From positions 1 to 20,023 of the forward strand of contig CALVIK010000003.1 of assembly GCA_944329545.1 (NCBI GenBank): a DNA stretch of 20,023 nucleotides. The letters are read 5' to 3'. Position 1 is the stretch's first letter, and every line of letters begins with the position of its first letter. This stretch comes from an uncultured Bacilli bacterium (GTDB lineage Bacteria; Bacillota_I; Bacilli_A; RF39; UBA660). The position numbers were made by a program, and so were the translations under genes. The notes beneath the pieces were generated by a model. That model made no database searches and had not been told where the DNA came from. It saw only the letters and a list, made by a program, of their open reading frames with translations. Shown here in pieces: positions 5,432 to 13,419 of this stretch.

Positions 5432-6688
5432 ATGGAGAAAAAAGAATTTAAGGGTTTAAATTTAAATATTTATGAGGAAACATTAGCAAATGGTCTTCGC
5501 GTTTTTATTTGTCCAATGAAAAGACACAAAATAGATGCTAGAATGACTGTCCATTTTGGCGCCGATGTCTTAGAGTTTATGTATCAAGGTAAAATGAAAA
5601 AAGTATCTCCAGGAATTGCGCATTTTTTGGAGCACAAAATGTTTGAAAAAGAAAATCTTAATATTTCTGAACTATATGAAAAAAACGGAGCTTTAGGTAA
5701 TGCTTATACAGATGATCATGTAACAGTATATTATTTTGAAAGTCCAGATAATTTTTATGAAAATTTAAAAACTTTGTTAAAATGTGTTCATGAACCATAC
5801 TTTACTTCAGAAAATATCACGAAAGAAATAGGTATTATCGAGCAAGAGTTAAAAGCTACTTTATCTGACGCTGATACTTTAGCTTATAATAAAGCTAAGT
5901 ATAATTCTTATAAATACTTGCCTTATAAATATCCAATCATTGGAACTGAAGAAAGCATTAAACAAATCACGAAAGATGATTTATATAGTGTTTATAATAC
6001 CTTTTATGTTCCAGTAAATATGCATTTAATTATTACTGGTAATGTTAATCCTCAAGAAGTTATTAAATTTTTAAATGATTATTATAAAAACTCTTTTAAG
6101 AAAGCTATGCCAGTTATTAAAAAATATAATGAACCAAAAGAAGTGGTTTTAGAAAAAGAAATTATTTCGCAAAACATTAATAATAAAATGTGCTGCTTAA
6201 ATTATAAAATTGATTTATCTAATTTTAATTTATCACCTTTTATATTACAGCGATATTTAAATGTTTTGTTACTCAATAATTTTTCTTCTTTATCTGGTTT
6301 TACTGATTTAATTTTTCAAAATAAAAATATTTTATCTCCTGTATATTGGTTTATGGATATTGAAAGTGATTTTGCTAATATTAGTTTTTCTGCAGAAGTA
6401 AATGATGAAAATGTATTTTTAGATATTATTGAAAAACAATTACAAAACTTTGATATTACGGAAAAAAAGTTAGAACTTATTAAAAAAAATTGGATAAGTC
6501 AGTATCTTATAAATACAGAAAAAGTTGTTTTAACTAGTGAAATTATCAATGAACAAATTATAAAATATGGTAATATTGTTTATGATAGTATTGATAAAAT
6601 AAAAAGTTTAAATAAAGATTTAGCATTAGAAGTATATAAGAATTTAGATTTTTCTAATAAATCATTAGCAATTGTGCAAAAAGGTTGA
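5432..6688 (+). CDS. M16-family zinc peptidase (YfmH-like, active partner)
   Basis: A 418-residue cytosolic metallopeptidase. HFLEH at residues 64-68 gives the inverted zinc box (His64, Glu67, His68). A downstream zinc-binding glutamate is expected in IIEQEL (Glu137 or Glu139, about 70 residues later, as in the family). GNAYTDDHVTVYYFES (89-104) is the usual substrate-strand region. It follows the inactive homologue by one base, with AAGG of AATAAGG just before as ribosome site, so the two probably form a heterodimer. Substrates are unknown. Bacterial relatives degrade small peptides or, in other lineages, process peptides and membrane proteins; the sequence does not decide between these. Confidence 0.85.
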   Translation: MEKKEFKGLNLNIYEETLANGLRVFICPMKRHKIDARMTVHFGADVLEFMYQGKMKKVSPGIAHFLEHKMFEKENLNISELYEKNGALGNAYTDDHVTVYYFESPDNFYENLKTLLKCVHEPYFTSENITKEIGIIEQELKATLSDADTLAYNKAKYNSYKYLPYKYPIIGTEESIKQITKDDLYSVYNTFYVPVNMHLIITGNVNPQEVIKFLNDYYKNSFKKAMPVIKKYNEPKEVVLEKEIISQNINNKMCCLNYKIDLSNFNLSPFILQRYLNVLLLNNFSSLSGFTDLIFQNKNILSPVYWFMDIESDFANISFSAEVNDENVFLDIIEKQLQNFDITEKKLELIKKNWISQYLINTEKVVLTSEIINEQIIKYGNIVYDSIDKIKSLNKDLALEVYKNLDFSNKSLAIVQKG

Positions 6689-6735
6689 TTTTTTTTAAAA
6701 AATATGGTAATTTATTAAGAGTTAGGAGGCTTATT

Positions 6736-6957
6736 ATGAAAGTAGTATTAATTATTTTATCAATTTTAATAATTGCCATCGTTATTTTACAAAGTAATAA
6801 AGCAGCTAGCGCTAGTAGTAGTATTATGGGGGGAAATGATGATTTATTTGCCCATCGTAAAGAGCGTGGCGGGGAACTATTTATTACAAGATTTACCGCT
6901 TGTTTAGGAGCTTTATTTATGATTATTTGTGTGATAATGGAATTTATGAGTTATTAA
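6736..6957 (+). CDS. secG: Preprotein translocase subunit SecG
   Basis: A 73-residue membrane protein with two transmembrane helices (about 2-17 and 53-70) joined by a short loop. The loop holds Ser/Ala-rich SNKAASASSSIMGG and the RGGELFITRFTA segment that precedes helix 2 in SecG. It completes the SecYEG channel and assists SecA-driven export. ATG 6736 is chosen because AGGAGG stands at 6724-6729 and the length then matches the family. The in-frame ATG at 6685 would overlap the M16 gene and add a polar leader. It is the last gene of the unit, and a terminator follows directly. Confidence 0.9.
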   Translation: MKVVLIILSILIIAIVILQSNKAASASSSIMGGNDDLFAHRKERGGELFITRFTACLGALFMIICVIMEFMSY

Positions 6958-6984
6958 AGTCAAAACTAAATTTGGCTTTTTTTA
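6958..6984 (+). terminator. Rho-independent terminator after secG
   Basis: AGTCAAA (6958-6964) pairs with TTTGGCT (6971-6977, one G-T pair), with a 6-base loop followed by a T-run to 6983. It starts on the base after the secG stop. Confidence 0.85.
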
Positions 6985-7045
6985 TTTAATATTTTGTCGC
7001 TTTTTAGCATATATTGTAAACTTTACAAAAAGAAAGAAAAATTTG

Positions 7046-7074
7046 TTGTCAAAAAAAAATGGGTGTGCTATAAT
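7046..7074 (+). promoter_or_regulatory. Strong sigma-A promoter with extended -10
   Basis: TTGTCA (7046-7051) and TATAAT (7069-7074) are separated by exactly 17 bases, and TGC directly before the -10 makes it extended. The same TGTGCTATAAT string recurs at the tRNA-Lys promoter (13211-13221). Confidence 0.9.
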
Positions 7075-7100
7075 GAATAATAGGATGGAGGGTATAAATA

Positions 7101-7364
7101 ATGGAAAATAATAAATTAATCGTTGTTGATGAAAACGGTAAAGAAGTAGAAGCTAAGGTTTTACTATATTTTCGAATTGATAAAAATGCTAAAGATTATA
7201 TTCTTTATACCTTTGGTGAAATTGATGATCAAGCTATGGAAACAATTCATGCATCAATACTTAATAAAGAAAATGATCATTATAAATTAGAAAAAATCCC
7301 TGATGAACAGTGGCTAGAAGTAAAAGATATTATGCGTGAAATAATCAGAAACGAAGAGGAGTGA
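7101..7364 (+). CDS. DUF1292 family protein
   Basis: An 87-residue acidic cytosolic protein. The DUF1292 pattern is visible: an opening LIVVDENGKEVEAKVLLYF, then YILYTFGE, and a carboxy part KLEKIPDEQWLEVKDIMREI. Members are common in Bacillota (YrzB type, often near RNA-metabolism genes), and no activity is established. GGAGGG at 7087-7092 gives a strong ribosome site 8 bases before the ATG. The next gene begins 4 bases after its stop, so the two are co-transcribed from 7046. Confidence 0.85.
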   Translation: MENNKLIVVDENGKEVEAKVLLYFRIDKNAKDYILYTFGEIDDQAMETIHASILNKENDHYKLEKIPDEQWLEVKDIMREIIRNEEE

Positions 7365-7368
7365 TAAT

Positions 7369-9069
7369 ATGCAAAAAAAAGCAGAGTACGGAGATAATAA
7401 TCCAGTAAAAATAACAGGTTCAATGAAAAGTAAGTTAGAAAAATTTGCAGAAAGAGAAAAACAAATAGTAGAAATAATGCAACAGGTTCAAGAAATAACT
7501 AATAAGATTAATCAAAATAATGAAGCAAAGTCTCAATTAGAAACTAAAGCTAATAGTGAAGATAAAAATGAAGCTAAAAAGGCTAATGAAGAATTGAAAA
7601 AAACTAGTAAAGAACTTGAAGATTTAAATAAACAATTAGAAGAAGCTAATAAAAAACTTGCTGATTTACAAGCTGCTGAAACTAAAGTTATGGTAAATTT
7701 ATCTGGAGTTAGTATTAATAGAGATGTCGAAGTTGAAGCGCCAACAGCTGAAGTTCATTTGTCAGCTGAGCCACAAATAGAAGCTCCAGTAAATGAAGGA
7801 GCCGAAGTAACTCCAGAAACTAATTCTTTAAGTGCAGAACTAAATGACTTTTCATTTGAAATGCCAGAAGAAGAACCTATAGCTGAAGTTGAAGCAAATG
7901 TTTCAGAAAATGCCGAAGATAAAGTAGAAGCAACTCCAGAACCAGAAATAGCGGGAAATACGGCTGATGAACCTATAGAACAAGCTAGTGAAAATACTGT
8001 AACTGGTGAAGCAGAATTACCGGAAGTAAAAGTTGCGGAAATCGAGCCAAAAGAACCAGAAATGGTAGAAAATTCGGAACCAAAAGAAGAAGTAACCGAA
8101 AATTCAGAAATGGATAAGGCTGAAGATGTAGTAGAATCAAAGCCTAATTTAGAACCAGTTACTCCTGATTATAATTTTGAAACGCCAATTATCCCAATAT
8201 CTGATGAAGAAATTGATAAGACTTTAGCCGAAAATGATAAAGATGAAGAAACCAAAGAAATAGATGATGATATAACGACAGAAGACATTGAAGCTATCGA
8301 TTCCATAATTGCTGGCAATGATTTGGCTGAGGAAAAAGAAAATACCGATAAACAAGATGATGTTTTTGCGCAAATGCCAACTTTAGATGAAGTGCCATTT
8401 GAAAATGACAATTCTATCGAAGAAGAGCCTGTGACTAAAGAACCAGTAGAAATCCTTGAAGATTATATTCGTTATAAAAATTATCAAGAATGGTTGTTTG
8501 CTTTTGCTGCTAGTGTATTTAATAAAGATAGTTTTACTTTAGAAGAATTAAAGTCGTTAGAACATAAAGAAAATTTCTTATCTGAAACTGAATTTGATAA
8601 TAATAAGACCGTGCAAATTTCTGAGTTAACTAATGAAAAAGATAATTTAGAACAAGAAAATGATAAATTAAAAGCACAATTAAAAACAACAGAAAAATTT
8701 GCAAGTAATATAACAGTAGCTTTAGACGATACCAAAAATGATTTAGAAGAATTACATGGACAATATGACGCACAAATTAGTAAATTTAATGATGTTAAAG
8801 ACGAATTATCAAAAACTTCAAATGAACTTGAAGATACAAAAAAACAGTTAAAAGAAACTCAAGATGAATTATCTAATGCTAAAGATGAAATGCAAGAAAT
8901 GCAAGAAAAAATTGAAAAAATTGAAGATGAAAGAGACGATTACAAAGGAAGATTTGAAAGAGCTTTGGCTATGGTTAAAGAAGCCACAAGTCTAATGCAA
9001 ACTCCGGGAGCATCGGAAGAAGAAAAAAATGAAACTCCGTTAACTAAAGGCAAGGGAATGGTTGCTTAG
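7369..9069 (+). CDS. Large acidic coiled-coil protein of unknown function
   Basis: A 566-residue protein, no signal peptide or membrane span. The order is: a basic start; a heptad-rich helix (about 20-105, with runs such as EELKKTSKELEDLNKQLEEA); a Glu/Pro/Val-rich, probably disordered acidic stretch (about 110-365); a compact aromatic segment DYIRYKNYQEWLFAFAASVF (about 365-384) followed by a short helix; and a second long coiled coil (about 415-540). The build suggests a cytosolic scaffold or filament partner. The acidic middle resembles linkers in cell-division or structural proteins of reduced bacteria, but no homologue is recognised. Ribosome site GAGGAG precedes the ATG. It shares a transcript with the DUF1292 gene and ends in a terminator. 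Confidence 0.8.
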   Translation: MQKKAEYGDNNPVKITGSMKSKLEKFAEREKQIVEIMQQVQEITNKINQNNEAKSQLETKANSEDKNEAKKANEELKKTSKELEDLNKQLEEANKKLADLQAAETKVMVNLSGVSINRDVEVEAPTAEVHLSAEPQIEAPVNEGAEVTPETNSLSAELNDFSFEMPEEEPIAEVEANVSENAEDKVEATPEPEIAGNTADEPIEQASENTVTGEAELPEVKVAEIEPKEPEMVENSEPKEEVTENSEMDKAEDVVESKPNLEPVTPDYNFETPIIPISDEEIDKTLAENDKDEETKEIDDDITTEDIEAIDSIIAGNDLAEEKENTDKQDDVFAQMPTLDEVPFENDNSIEEEPVTKEPVEILEDYIRYKNYQEWLFAFAASVFNKDSFTLEELKSLEHKENFLSETEFDNNKTVQISELTNEKDNLEQENDKLKAQLKTTEKFASNITVALDDTKNDLEELHGQYDAQISKFNDVKDELSKTSNELEDTKKQLKETQDELSNAKDEMQEMQEKIEKIEDERDDYKGRFERALAMVKEATSLMQTPGASEEEKNETPLTKGKGMVA

Positions 9070-9087
9070 CATTTTCCTTGCTTTTTT
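9050..9087 (+). terminator. Rho-independent terminator overlapping the coiled-coil gene's end
   Basis: GCAAGGGAATG (9050-9060) pairs with CATTTTCCTTGC (9070-9081) with a small bulge and is followed by TTTTTT (9082-9087). The stop codon lies in the loop. Confidence 0.85.
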
Positions 9088-9106
9088 GCGTATATTATAG
9101 TACAAT
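9078..9106 (+). promoter_or_regulatory. Promoter for nfeD-SPFH
   Basis: TTGCTT (9078-9083) and TACAAT (9101-9106) are 17 bases apart. The -35 lies inside the terminator's 3' arm and T-run, a compact terminator-promoter overlap. Confidence 0.6.
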
Positions 9107-9129
9107 TAAATCAGAAGGAGGGAGTATTT

Positions 9130-9558
9130 TTGGAACAGTGGTATGTTTGGCTAGCTGTTATAATTATTTTAGCTTTTATTGAGTTTACCACCATTAATTT
9201 AACTACTATTTGGTTTGTAGCAAGTGCTATAGTGGCGATGATATTATCATTTTTCACGGATAATTATTTAATTCAATTTGCTGTTTTTGTTATATTAGGT
9301 ATTATTTTGCTTGTAACAACAAGACCTATTTTAGTAAAAACACTTCATAAAAAAAATGAAAAAACTAATGCTGATAGAGTTATAGGTATGGAAGCTGTTG
9401 TTACAGAAAAAATAACCAAACACAAATCTGGTGAAGTTAAAGTCGATGGTAAATTGTGGACAGCTTTAGCTGATGAGGCGATTAAGGAAGGTGAGATTGT
9501 CAAAGTTTTAGATATTGACGGTGTTTGCCTTAAAGTAAAGAAAGAAGGAGAGAAGTAG
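9130..9558 (+). CDS. nfeD: NfeD-like membrane protein
   Basis: A 142-residue membrane protein of the short NfeD type that partners stomatin-like SPFH proteins in membrane microdomains. Hydrophobic helices lie near 4-20, 24-42 and 47-66. A soluble OB-fold domain (about 80-138) opens with the family's VIGMEAVVTEKI and contains GEVKVDGKLWTA. The start is TTG: AAGGAGG at 9115-9121 sits 8 bases upstream, no in-frame ATG gives the family amino terminus, and MEQWYVW fits. The SPFH gene begins on the base after its stop, supporting a paired function. The long protease-fused form is absent. Confidence 0.88.
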   Translation: MEQWYVWLAVIIILAFIEFTTINLTTIWFVASAIVAMILSFFTDNYLIQFAVFVILGIILLVTTRPILVKTLHKKNEKTNADRVIGMEAVVTEKITKHKSGEVKVDGKLWTALADEAIKEGEIVKVLDIDGVCLKVKKEGEK

Positions 9559-10416
9559 ATGGGAGTTTTAATAGTTTTATTAATTTTGGTAATTATTCTT
9601 GTTATTCCAAATATCAAGATAGTTCCACAATCAAAGTGTTATGTTATTGAAAGACTTGGTTCTTATTATACAACTTGGCATAATGGCTTACATGTAAAAA
9701 TACCTTTTATTGATAGGATTGCAAGTTATGTTAGTTTAAAGGAAAATGTTAAAGATTTTCCACCACAACCGGTAATTACTAAAGATAATGTTACAATGCA
9801 AATAGATACAGTAGTTTATTATCAAATTACTGACCCTAAGTTGTATACTTATGGCGTTGATAGACCAATTAGTGCTATTGAAAATTTGACGGCAACGACG
9901 CTTAGAAATATTATTGGTGAATTAGAACTTGATCAAACATTAACATCTAGAGATACAATTAATACCAAAATGCGTTCAATATTAGATGAAGCAACTAATC
10001 CATGGGGAATTAAAGTAAATAGAGTAGAAGTAAAAAACATTTTACCACCAAAAGACATTCAAGAAGCTATGGAAAAACAAATGCGCGCTGAAAGAGAACG
10101 CCGTGAAGCCATTTTAAAAGCCGAAGGTGAAAAAAAATCTAGTATTTTAATTGCTGAAGGTGAAAAACAAAGTGCTATTTTAAGAGCCGAAGCGCAAAAA
10201 GAAGCTCAAATTAAAATTGCGGAAGGAGAAGCTAGAAGTATTCAAATGATTAAAGATGCTAAAGCTGATCAAGCATTTTTAACTTTAAGAAGTTTTGATG
10301 CGTTAGCTAAAATAGCTGATGGTAATGCAACTAAAATAATTGTACCTTCAGATTTACAAAATTTGGCAACTTTAGGAACAACATTAAAAGAAATGTTTAA
10401 AGAAGATAAAAAATAA
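9559..10416 (+). CDS. SPFH/stomatin-like protein (QmcA-type)
   Basis: A 285-residue membrane-anchored scaffold. An amino-terminal hydrophobic anchor (2-17) leads into the SPFH domain (about 20-185), recognisable from ERLGSYYTTWHNGLH, KDNVTMQIDTVVYYQI, ATTLRNIIGELELDQTL and WGIKVNRVEVKNI. An Ala/Glu/Arg-rich coiled coil (about 190-245) has the repeating ILKAEGEK / ILIAEGEK / ILRAEAQK pattern that drives ring assembly. Relatives form large membrane rings around proteases or membrane domains; the substrate here is not shown. It is directly adjacent to nfeD, and its ribosome site GAAGGAG lies in nfeD's last codons. Confidence 0.92.
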   Translation: MGVLIVLLILVIILVIPNIKIVPQSKCYVIERLGSYYTTWHNGLHVKIPFIDRIASYVSLKENVKDFPPQPVITKDNVTMQIDTVVYYQITDPKLYTYGVDRPISAIENLTATTLRNIIGELELDQTLTSRDTINTKMRSILDEATNPWGIKVNRVEVKNILPPKDIQEAMEKQMRAERERREAILKAEGEKKSSILIAEGEKQSAILRAEAQKEAQIKIAEGEARSIQMIKDAKADQAFLTLRSFDALAKIADGNATKIIVPSDLQNLATLGTTLKEMFKEDKK

Positions 10417-10435
10417 GACATTTTTTATCTTTTTC
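10403..10435 (+). terminator. Rho-independent terminator after the SPFH gene
   Basis: AAGATAAAAAAT (10403-10414) is perfectly complementary to ATTTTTTATCTT (10420-10431), followed by more T residues. The stop codon TAA lies at the stem-loop junction. The stem is AT-rich but 12 bp long. Confidence 0.75.
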
Positions 10436-10446
10436 TTTACAAATTA

Positions 10447-10476
10447 TTGACACGAATAGCCTAAAGGCAGTATAAT
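10447..10476 (+). promoter_or_regulatory. Consensus sigma-A promoter
   Basis: TTGACA (10447-10452) and TATAAT (10471-10476) are both perfect, with an 18-base spacer. It drives the gene starting at 10512. Confidence 0.88.
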
Positions 10477-10511
10477 TGTATTAAAGAAACAATAAATAAC
10501 GGGTGATGGTT

Positions 10512-11702
10512 ATGAATCAAAAGTTTAAAGCAGCAGCATCAGGTGTTCAATTATTAGAGTTTAAAGATTTTAAACAATCTCATGTAGCGTGGATTCAAGG
10601 TGAATTGCAAAAGCCGAACAATTTTATTTGGGATGAAGGACGAAAGATTATGGTTCAAACGCAAGATGGAGTAGATATTATTAATATTCCAGCAAAAGAA
10701 CAAAGAATGGACTTTATAAAAGCTTGGCTTAAAGTATATAATACTTGTTTAGCAACACTTGATATAGATGTAAAAATAATTTGTTTAAAAAGAAAACATG
10801 TGCGTAAAGAATATAATAAAATAATTATTGGTGATGGTCAAAATGAAAAAACAATTGTTTTTGAAGGAACTGATCCTAAATCAGTTGAATATATTAAGCT
10901 TTTACAACAAGTAATAGAATGTTATAAGCAAATTTTAAAGGAAGAAAATACTCCAAAAAATCCGATTAAAGTAGAAAAATATGAAGTTACATTAGATGCC
11001 CCTAAAGAAGAAATTGCTGAAGTTGTTGAAGAAAAACCAAAAGAAACAAAAATTATTAAATTTGATGAAGAAAAAGCTAAAGAAATTATTAAAGGGGAAA
11101 AAATCCCTGATGGTTTTAAATTTGAGCAAATTGATTGTCATAATATAAGAAAAGATAGTGTGCCATTTGTTTTAGTTACCTGTTCTAATTTAGATAAAGA
11201 TGAAAGTCTTTTTCTCAGCAATGCTGAACTTTGTTTAGAAGAAGGCCTTGCGATTGGAGCTTATTTTAATGGTAAAGCGAAAAATGTCGATGGAGCTGTT
11301 AAAGATAGTAAAAAAATTTTAAAATTATTAAATGAATTAGAAATAGAAGGCCCGGTTATTTATGAAATTAACCATAAATATTTAAAAAGCCATGATAGTG
11401 CGGAAGAAATTGCTGAAGTCATTGATGCTTATAATGGCGTAGCCCGCATTTTGACAGAAAATGGTTATCATGTATACATTTCTACCGATTTAGATACTGG
11501 GGTGCTATTAGAAAGACAAATAAAAAGAGATAACATTCCAAGTGTATATCCCATGATTTATCGTATTGTTCCAAGAGAGTTAGATCAAATAGATAAAAAT
11601 GTCTCATATGTTTTAATGGATCCACAGTATGATAATGATATGGTGAGTATCGTTAATCCAAACTTTAAAATTGAAAACAAGCAAATGCTTCAAGCCGCTT
11701 AG
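10512..11702 (+). CDS. Unknown two-domain cytosolic protein, GH25-like carboxy half
   Basis: A 396-residue protein without signal peptide. The first half (about 1-135) is an unrecognised alpha/beta domain with aromatic HVAWIQGEL and NFIWDEGRKIM. A Glu/Lys/Pro linker (about 150-185) leads to a second half (about 190-380) whose order of strands recalls GH25 lysozyme barrels: VPFVLVTCSNLDKDE, a helix ending EEGLAIGAYFNGKAKN, VIYEINHKYL where GH25 has its acidic DxE strand, then GYHVYISTD. The expected catalytic acids are not clearly kept and the protein is not exported, so a degenerate, non-lytic fold is more likely. That fold call is tentative. In-frame GTG 10503, ATG 10506 and ATG 10512 exist; 10512 is preferred because GGGTG stands just before it. 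Confidence 0.6.
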   Translation: MNQKFKAAASGVQLLEFKDFKQSHVAWIQGELQKPNNFIWDEGRKIMVQTQDGVDIINIPAKEQRMDFIKAWLKVYNTCLATLDIDVKIICLKRKHVRKEYNKIIIGDGQNEKTIVFEGTDPKSVEYIKLLQQVIECYKQILKEENTPKNPIKVEKYEVTLDAPKEEIAEVVEEKPKETKIIKFDEEKAKEIIKGEKIPDGFKFEQIDCHNIRKDSVPFVLVTCSNLDKDESLFLSNAELCLEEGLAIGAYFNGKAKNVDGAVKDSKKILKLLNELEIEGPVIYEINHKYLKSHDSAEEIAEVIDAYNGVARILTENGYHVYISTDLDTGVLLERQIKRDNIPSVYPMIYRIVPRELDQIDKNVSYVLMDPQYDNDMVSIVNPNFKIENKQMLQAA

Positions 11703-13132
11703 TTTTCTTTTTTTATATCATTTTTACTAGGTCCTTTTAAAATATTACCATCAATATCAAACTTAGATGCATGGCAAGGACAATCCCAAGATTTATCTTG
11801 CCTATTAAAAATTAAAGTACATCCCATATGGGGGCAAGTGTTTTTAGCATAATGTTTTTGATTGTTTTCATCAGTATAAACCCCATAATTTATACCATTT
11901 ATTTTGATAACTTCACATTCTTTATAAAAATCTTTATTTTTTTTAATTTTATCACTAATAAATCTTTTAGTTAAATAAAAGCTATCATAAGCTAAACTTT
12001 TTATTTTTTCTTTAGATAAAGCTCTATGAAATTGAAAAAGTTCTGTATATTCATTATCTTTTTTTAAAATCAAATTACTAATAATTTTACCAGCCAAAGT
12101 ACTATTTATCATTCCCCATTTATTAAAACCAGTAACAATATAAAGATTATCACTAATTAAGCCGATAAATGGTAAAAAATCATTTGTTTTAACATCAGTT
12201 GTTGACCATATACAAGTAGTTTTTAAATTAAAATTTTGTTTTAAAATATTTTTCAATTTTAAATAATTTTGTTTATAATTTATATTAGTAGTTGTTCGAT
12301 GACTAAAACCACCTAAAATAAGGTTGTTTTCAAAATATCTTATTGAAATATTAGGATTATCAATGCTAATAGCGTCAAAGTGTTGATTTAAACTTTCGGC
12401 TGCCCAAACATAAGATTTGTAAGTTGAGAGTTTTAATGGCATTAAACCTGGAAAAACAAAAAAAGGATAGTTACATGCAAAAACCAAATATTTTGTTTTA
12501 ATTTTGTTTTTATTAGTATAAACAATATAGTGATTTTTTTCTTTTATAAAATTAATTACTTTAGTATTTTCATAAATGTTACCTTTAATTTTATTAGCAA
12601 TTCCATATAAATATTTTAACGGATGAAAAACATATCCTTCTCCTTTAAGCCCATATATAGCTTGATAATTAATGGGTAGATTTTTAATAATATGGGTTTT
12701 ATAATTTGTTTTGTCAAAAAAATTTTTTAATTTATTTATTTTTTCTACATTACTTTTATCATTAGTAAAAACATAACTATCGGTTTTTTCAAAATTACAA
12801 GCTATATTGTTTTTCACAATGTTTTCTTTTATTAAACTTAAACCATATAATTGACTATCTAGGTATTTTTTGGCTTTATTAAAACCAAAATTATTTATTA
12901 AATCGTTGTATGTATTACCTTGAATAATGTTGATTTTTCCAGTAGTAAAGCCCGATGTTCCTTGCCCAATTTTATTCATTTCGACTAAAGTGACCTTCAA
13001 ATTGCTATTATTCAAATAATAAGCAGTTAATATTCCGCTCATACCACCACCGATGATTAAAACATCACAGGTTAAATCATCATTAAGGGTAGGATATTTT
13101 AGTTTTTTAATATTTTGCCATATATTTTGCAT
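11699..13132 (-). CDS. FAD-dependent oxidoreductase with carboxy-terminal Rieske domain (YhfW-like)
   Basis: A 477-residue cytosolic DAO-type flavoprotein. DVLIIGGGMSG (residues 23-33) is the FAD-binding Rossmann motif, followed by the dinucleotide-fold glutamate (LVEMN) and the GTSGFTTGK segment; the substrate domain fills most of the middle. The last 70 residues form a Rieske [2Fe-2S] domain: CPHMGC (Cys433, His435, Cys438) and CPCH (Cys451, Cys453, His454). Ligands and both disulfide cysteines are kept, as in high-potential Rieske centres. The order matches Bacillus YhfW; its reaction is unknown and electron transfer between flavin and cluster is inferred. The stop overlaps the facing gene's stop, with no terminator between. 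GGTG lies 5 bases before the start. Confidence 0.88.
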   Translation of the reverse strand: MQNIWQNIKKLKYPTLNDDLTCDVLIIGGGMSGILTAYYLNNSNLKVTLVEMNKIGQGTSGFTTGKINIIQGNTYNDLINNFGFNKAKKYLDSQLYGLSLIKENIVKNNIACNFEKTDSYVFTNDKSNVEKINKLKNFFDKTNYKTHIIKNLPINYQAIYGLKGEGYVFHPLKYLYGIANKIKGNIYENTKVINFIKEKNHYIVYTNKNKIKTKYLVFACNYPFFVFPGLMPLKLSTYKSYVWAAESLNQHFDAISIDNPNISIRYFENNLILGGFSHRTTTNINYKQNYLKLKNILKQNFNLKTTCIWSTTDVKTNDFLPFIGLISDNLYIVTGFNKWGMINSTLAGKIISNLILKKDNEYTELFQFHRALSKEKIKSLAYDSFYLTKRFISDKIKKNKDFYKECEVIKINGINYGVYTDENNQKHYAKNTCPHMGCTLIFNRQDKSWDCPCHASKFDIDGNILKGPSKNDIKKEN

Positions 13133-13190
13133 ATTATCACCATTTATATTATGATTATTTTTTTATAAAATATTTAATATTCAAAACTTT

Positions 13191-13221
13191 TTGTTAACAT
13201 TTTAGAGAAATGTGCTATAAT
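13191..13221 (+). promoter_or_regulatory. Promoter of the tRNA-Lys gene
   Basis: TATAAT (13216-13221) is preceded by TGTGC, giving an extended -10 identical to that at 7069. TTAACA (13194-13199, 16-base spacer) or TTGTTA (13191-13196, 19-base spacer) is the -35. The tRNA begins 17 bases after the -10. Confidence 0.75.
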
Positions 13222-13237
13222 GGAAATGTATTAATTT

Positions 13238-13313
13238 GTCTCCTTAGCTCAGCTGGTAGAGCAGCAGACTCTTAATCTGTGGGTCTAGGGTTCGATTCCC
13301 TAAGGGGACACCA
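13238..13313 (+). tRNA. tRNA-Lys (CTT)
   Basis: A 76-base cloverleaf with encoded CCA. The acceptor is GTCTCCT/AGGGGAC, the D arm GCTC...GAGC, the anticodon arm GCAGA-CTCTTAA-TCTGT (anticodon CTT, reads AAG), and the T arm TAGGG-TTCGATT-CCCTA. It has its own promoter and terminator, so it is a single-gene unit. Confidence 0.95.
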
Positions 13314-13324
13314 AAATGATTTTT

Positions 13325-13346
13325 ACAGCTAAAAAGCTGTTTTTTA
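13325..13346 (+). terminator. Terminator after tRNA-Lys
   Basis: ACAGCT (13325-13330) and AGCTGT (13335-13340) form a perfect 6-bp stem with an AAAA loop, followed by a T-run. Confidence 0.8.
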
Positions 13347-13367
13347 TGATAAATTGATAAATTTAAT

Positions 13368-13394
13368 TTGCCAAAATTGTAAAAAATGTATAAT
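13368..13394 (+). promoter_or_regulatory. Promoter for the small membrane protein
   Basis: TTGCCA (13368-13373) and TATAAT (13389-13394) are 15 bases apart. The site lies inside the reading frame if the TTG at 13354 were used as start, which argues for the downstream ATG at 13420. Confidence 0.55.
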
Positions 13395-13419
13395 AAAAAA
13401 ACTAGAAATGGAGACACTT

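Noticed and set aside
6685..6735. Longer SecG start at ATG 6685
   Set aside because: It overlaps the M16 gene stop and gives a polar leader, whereas AGGAGG directly precedes ATG 6736.
8169..8735. Minus-strand Ser/Leu-rich frames inside the coiled-coil gene
   Set aside because: Shadow frames of an acidic helical gene, without start signals or recognisable domains.
13354..13419. TTG start giving a 22-residue extension with a CxxCxxC-like motif
   Set aside because: No Shine-Dalgarno site, and a promoter (13368-13394) lies within it, so the cysteines are probably not translated.
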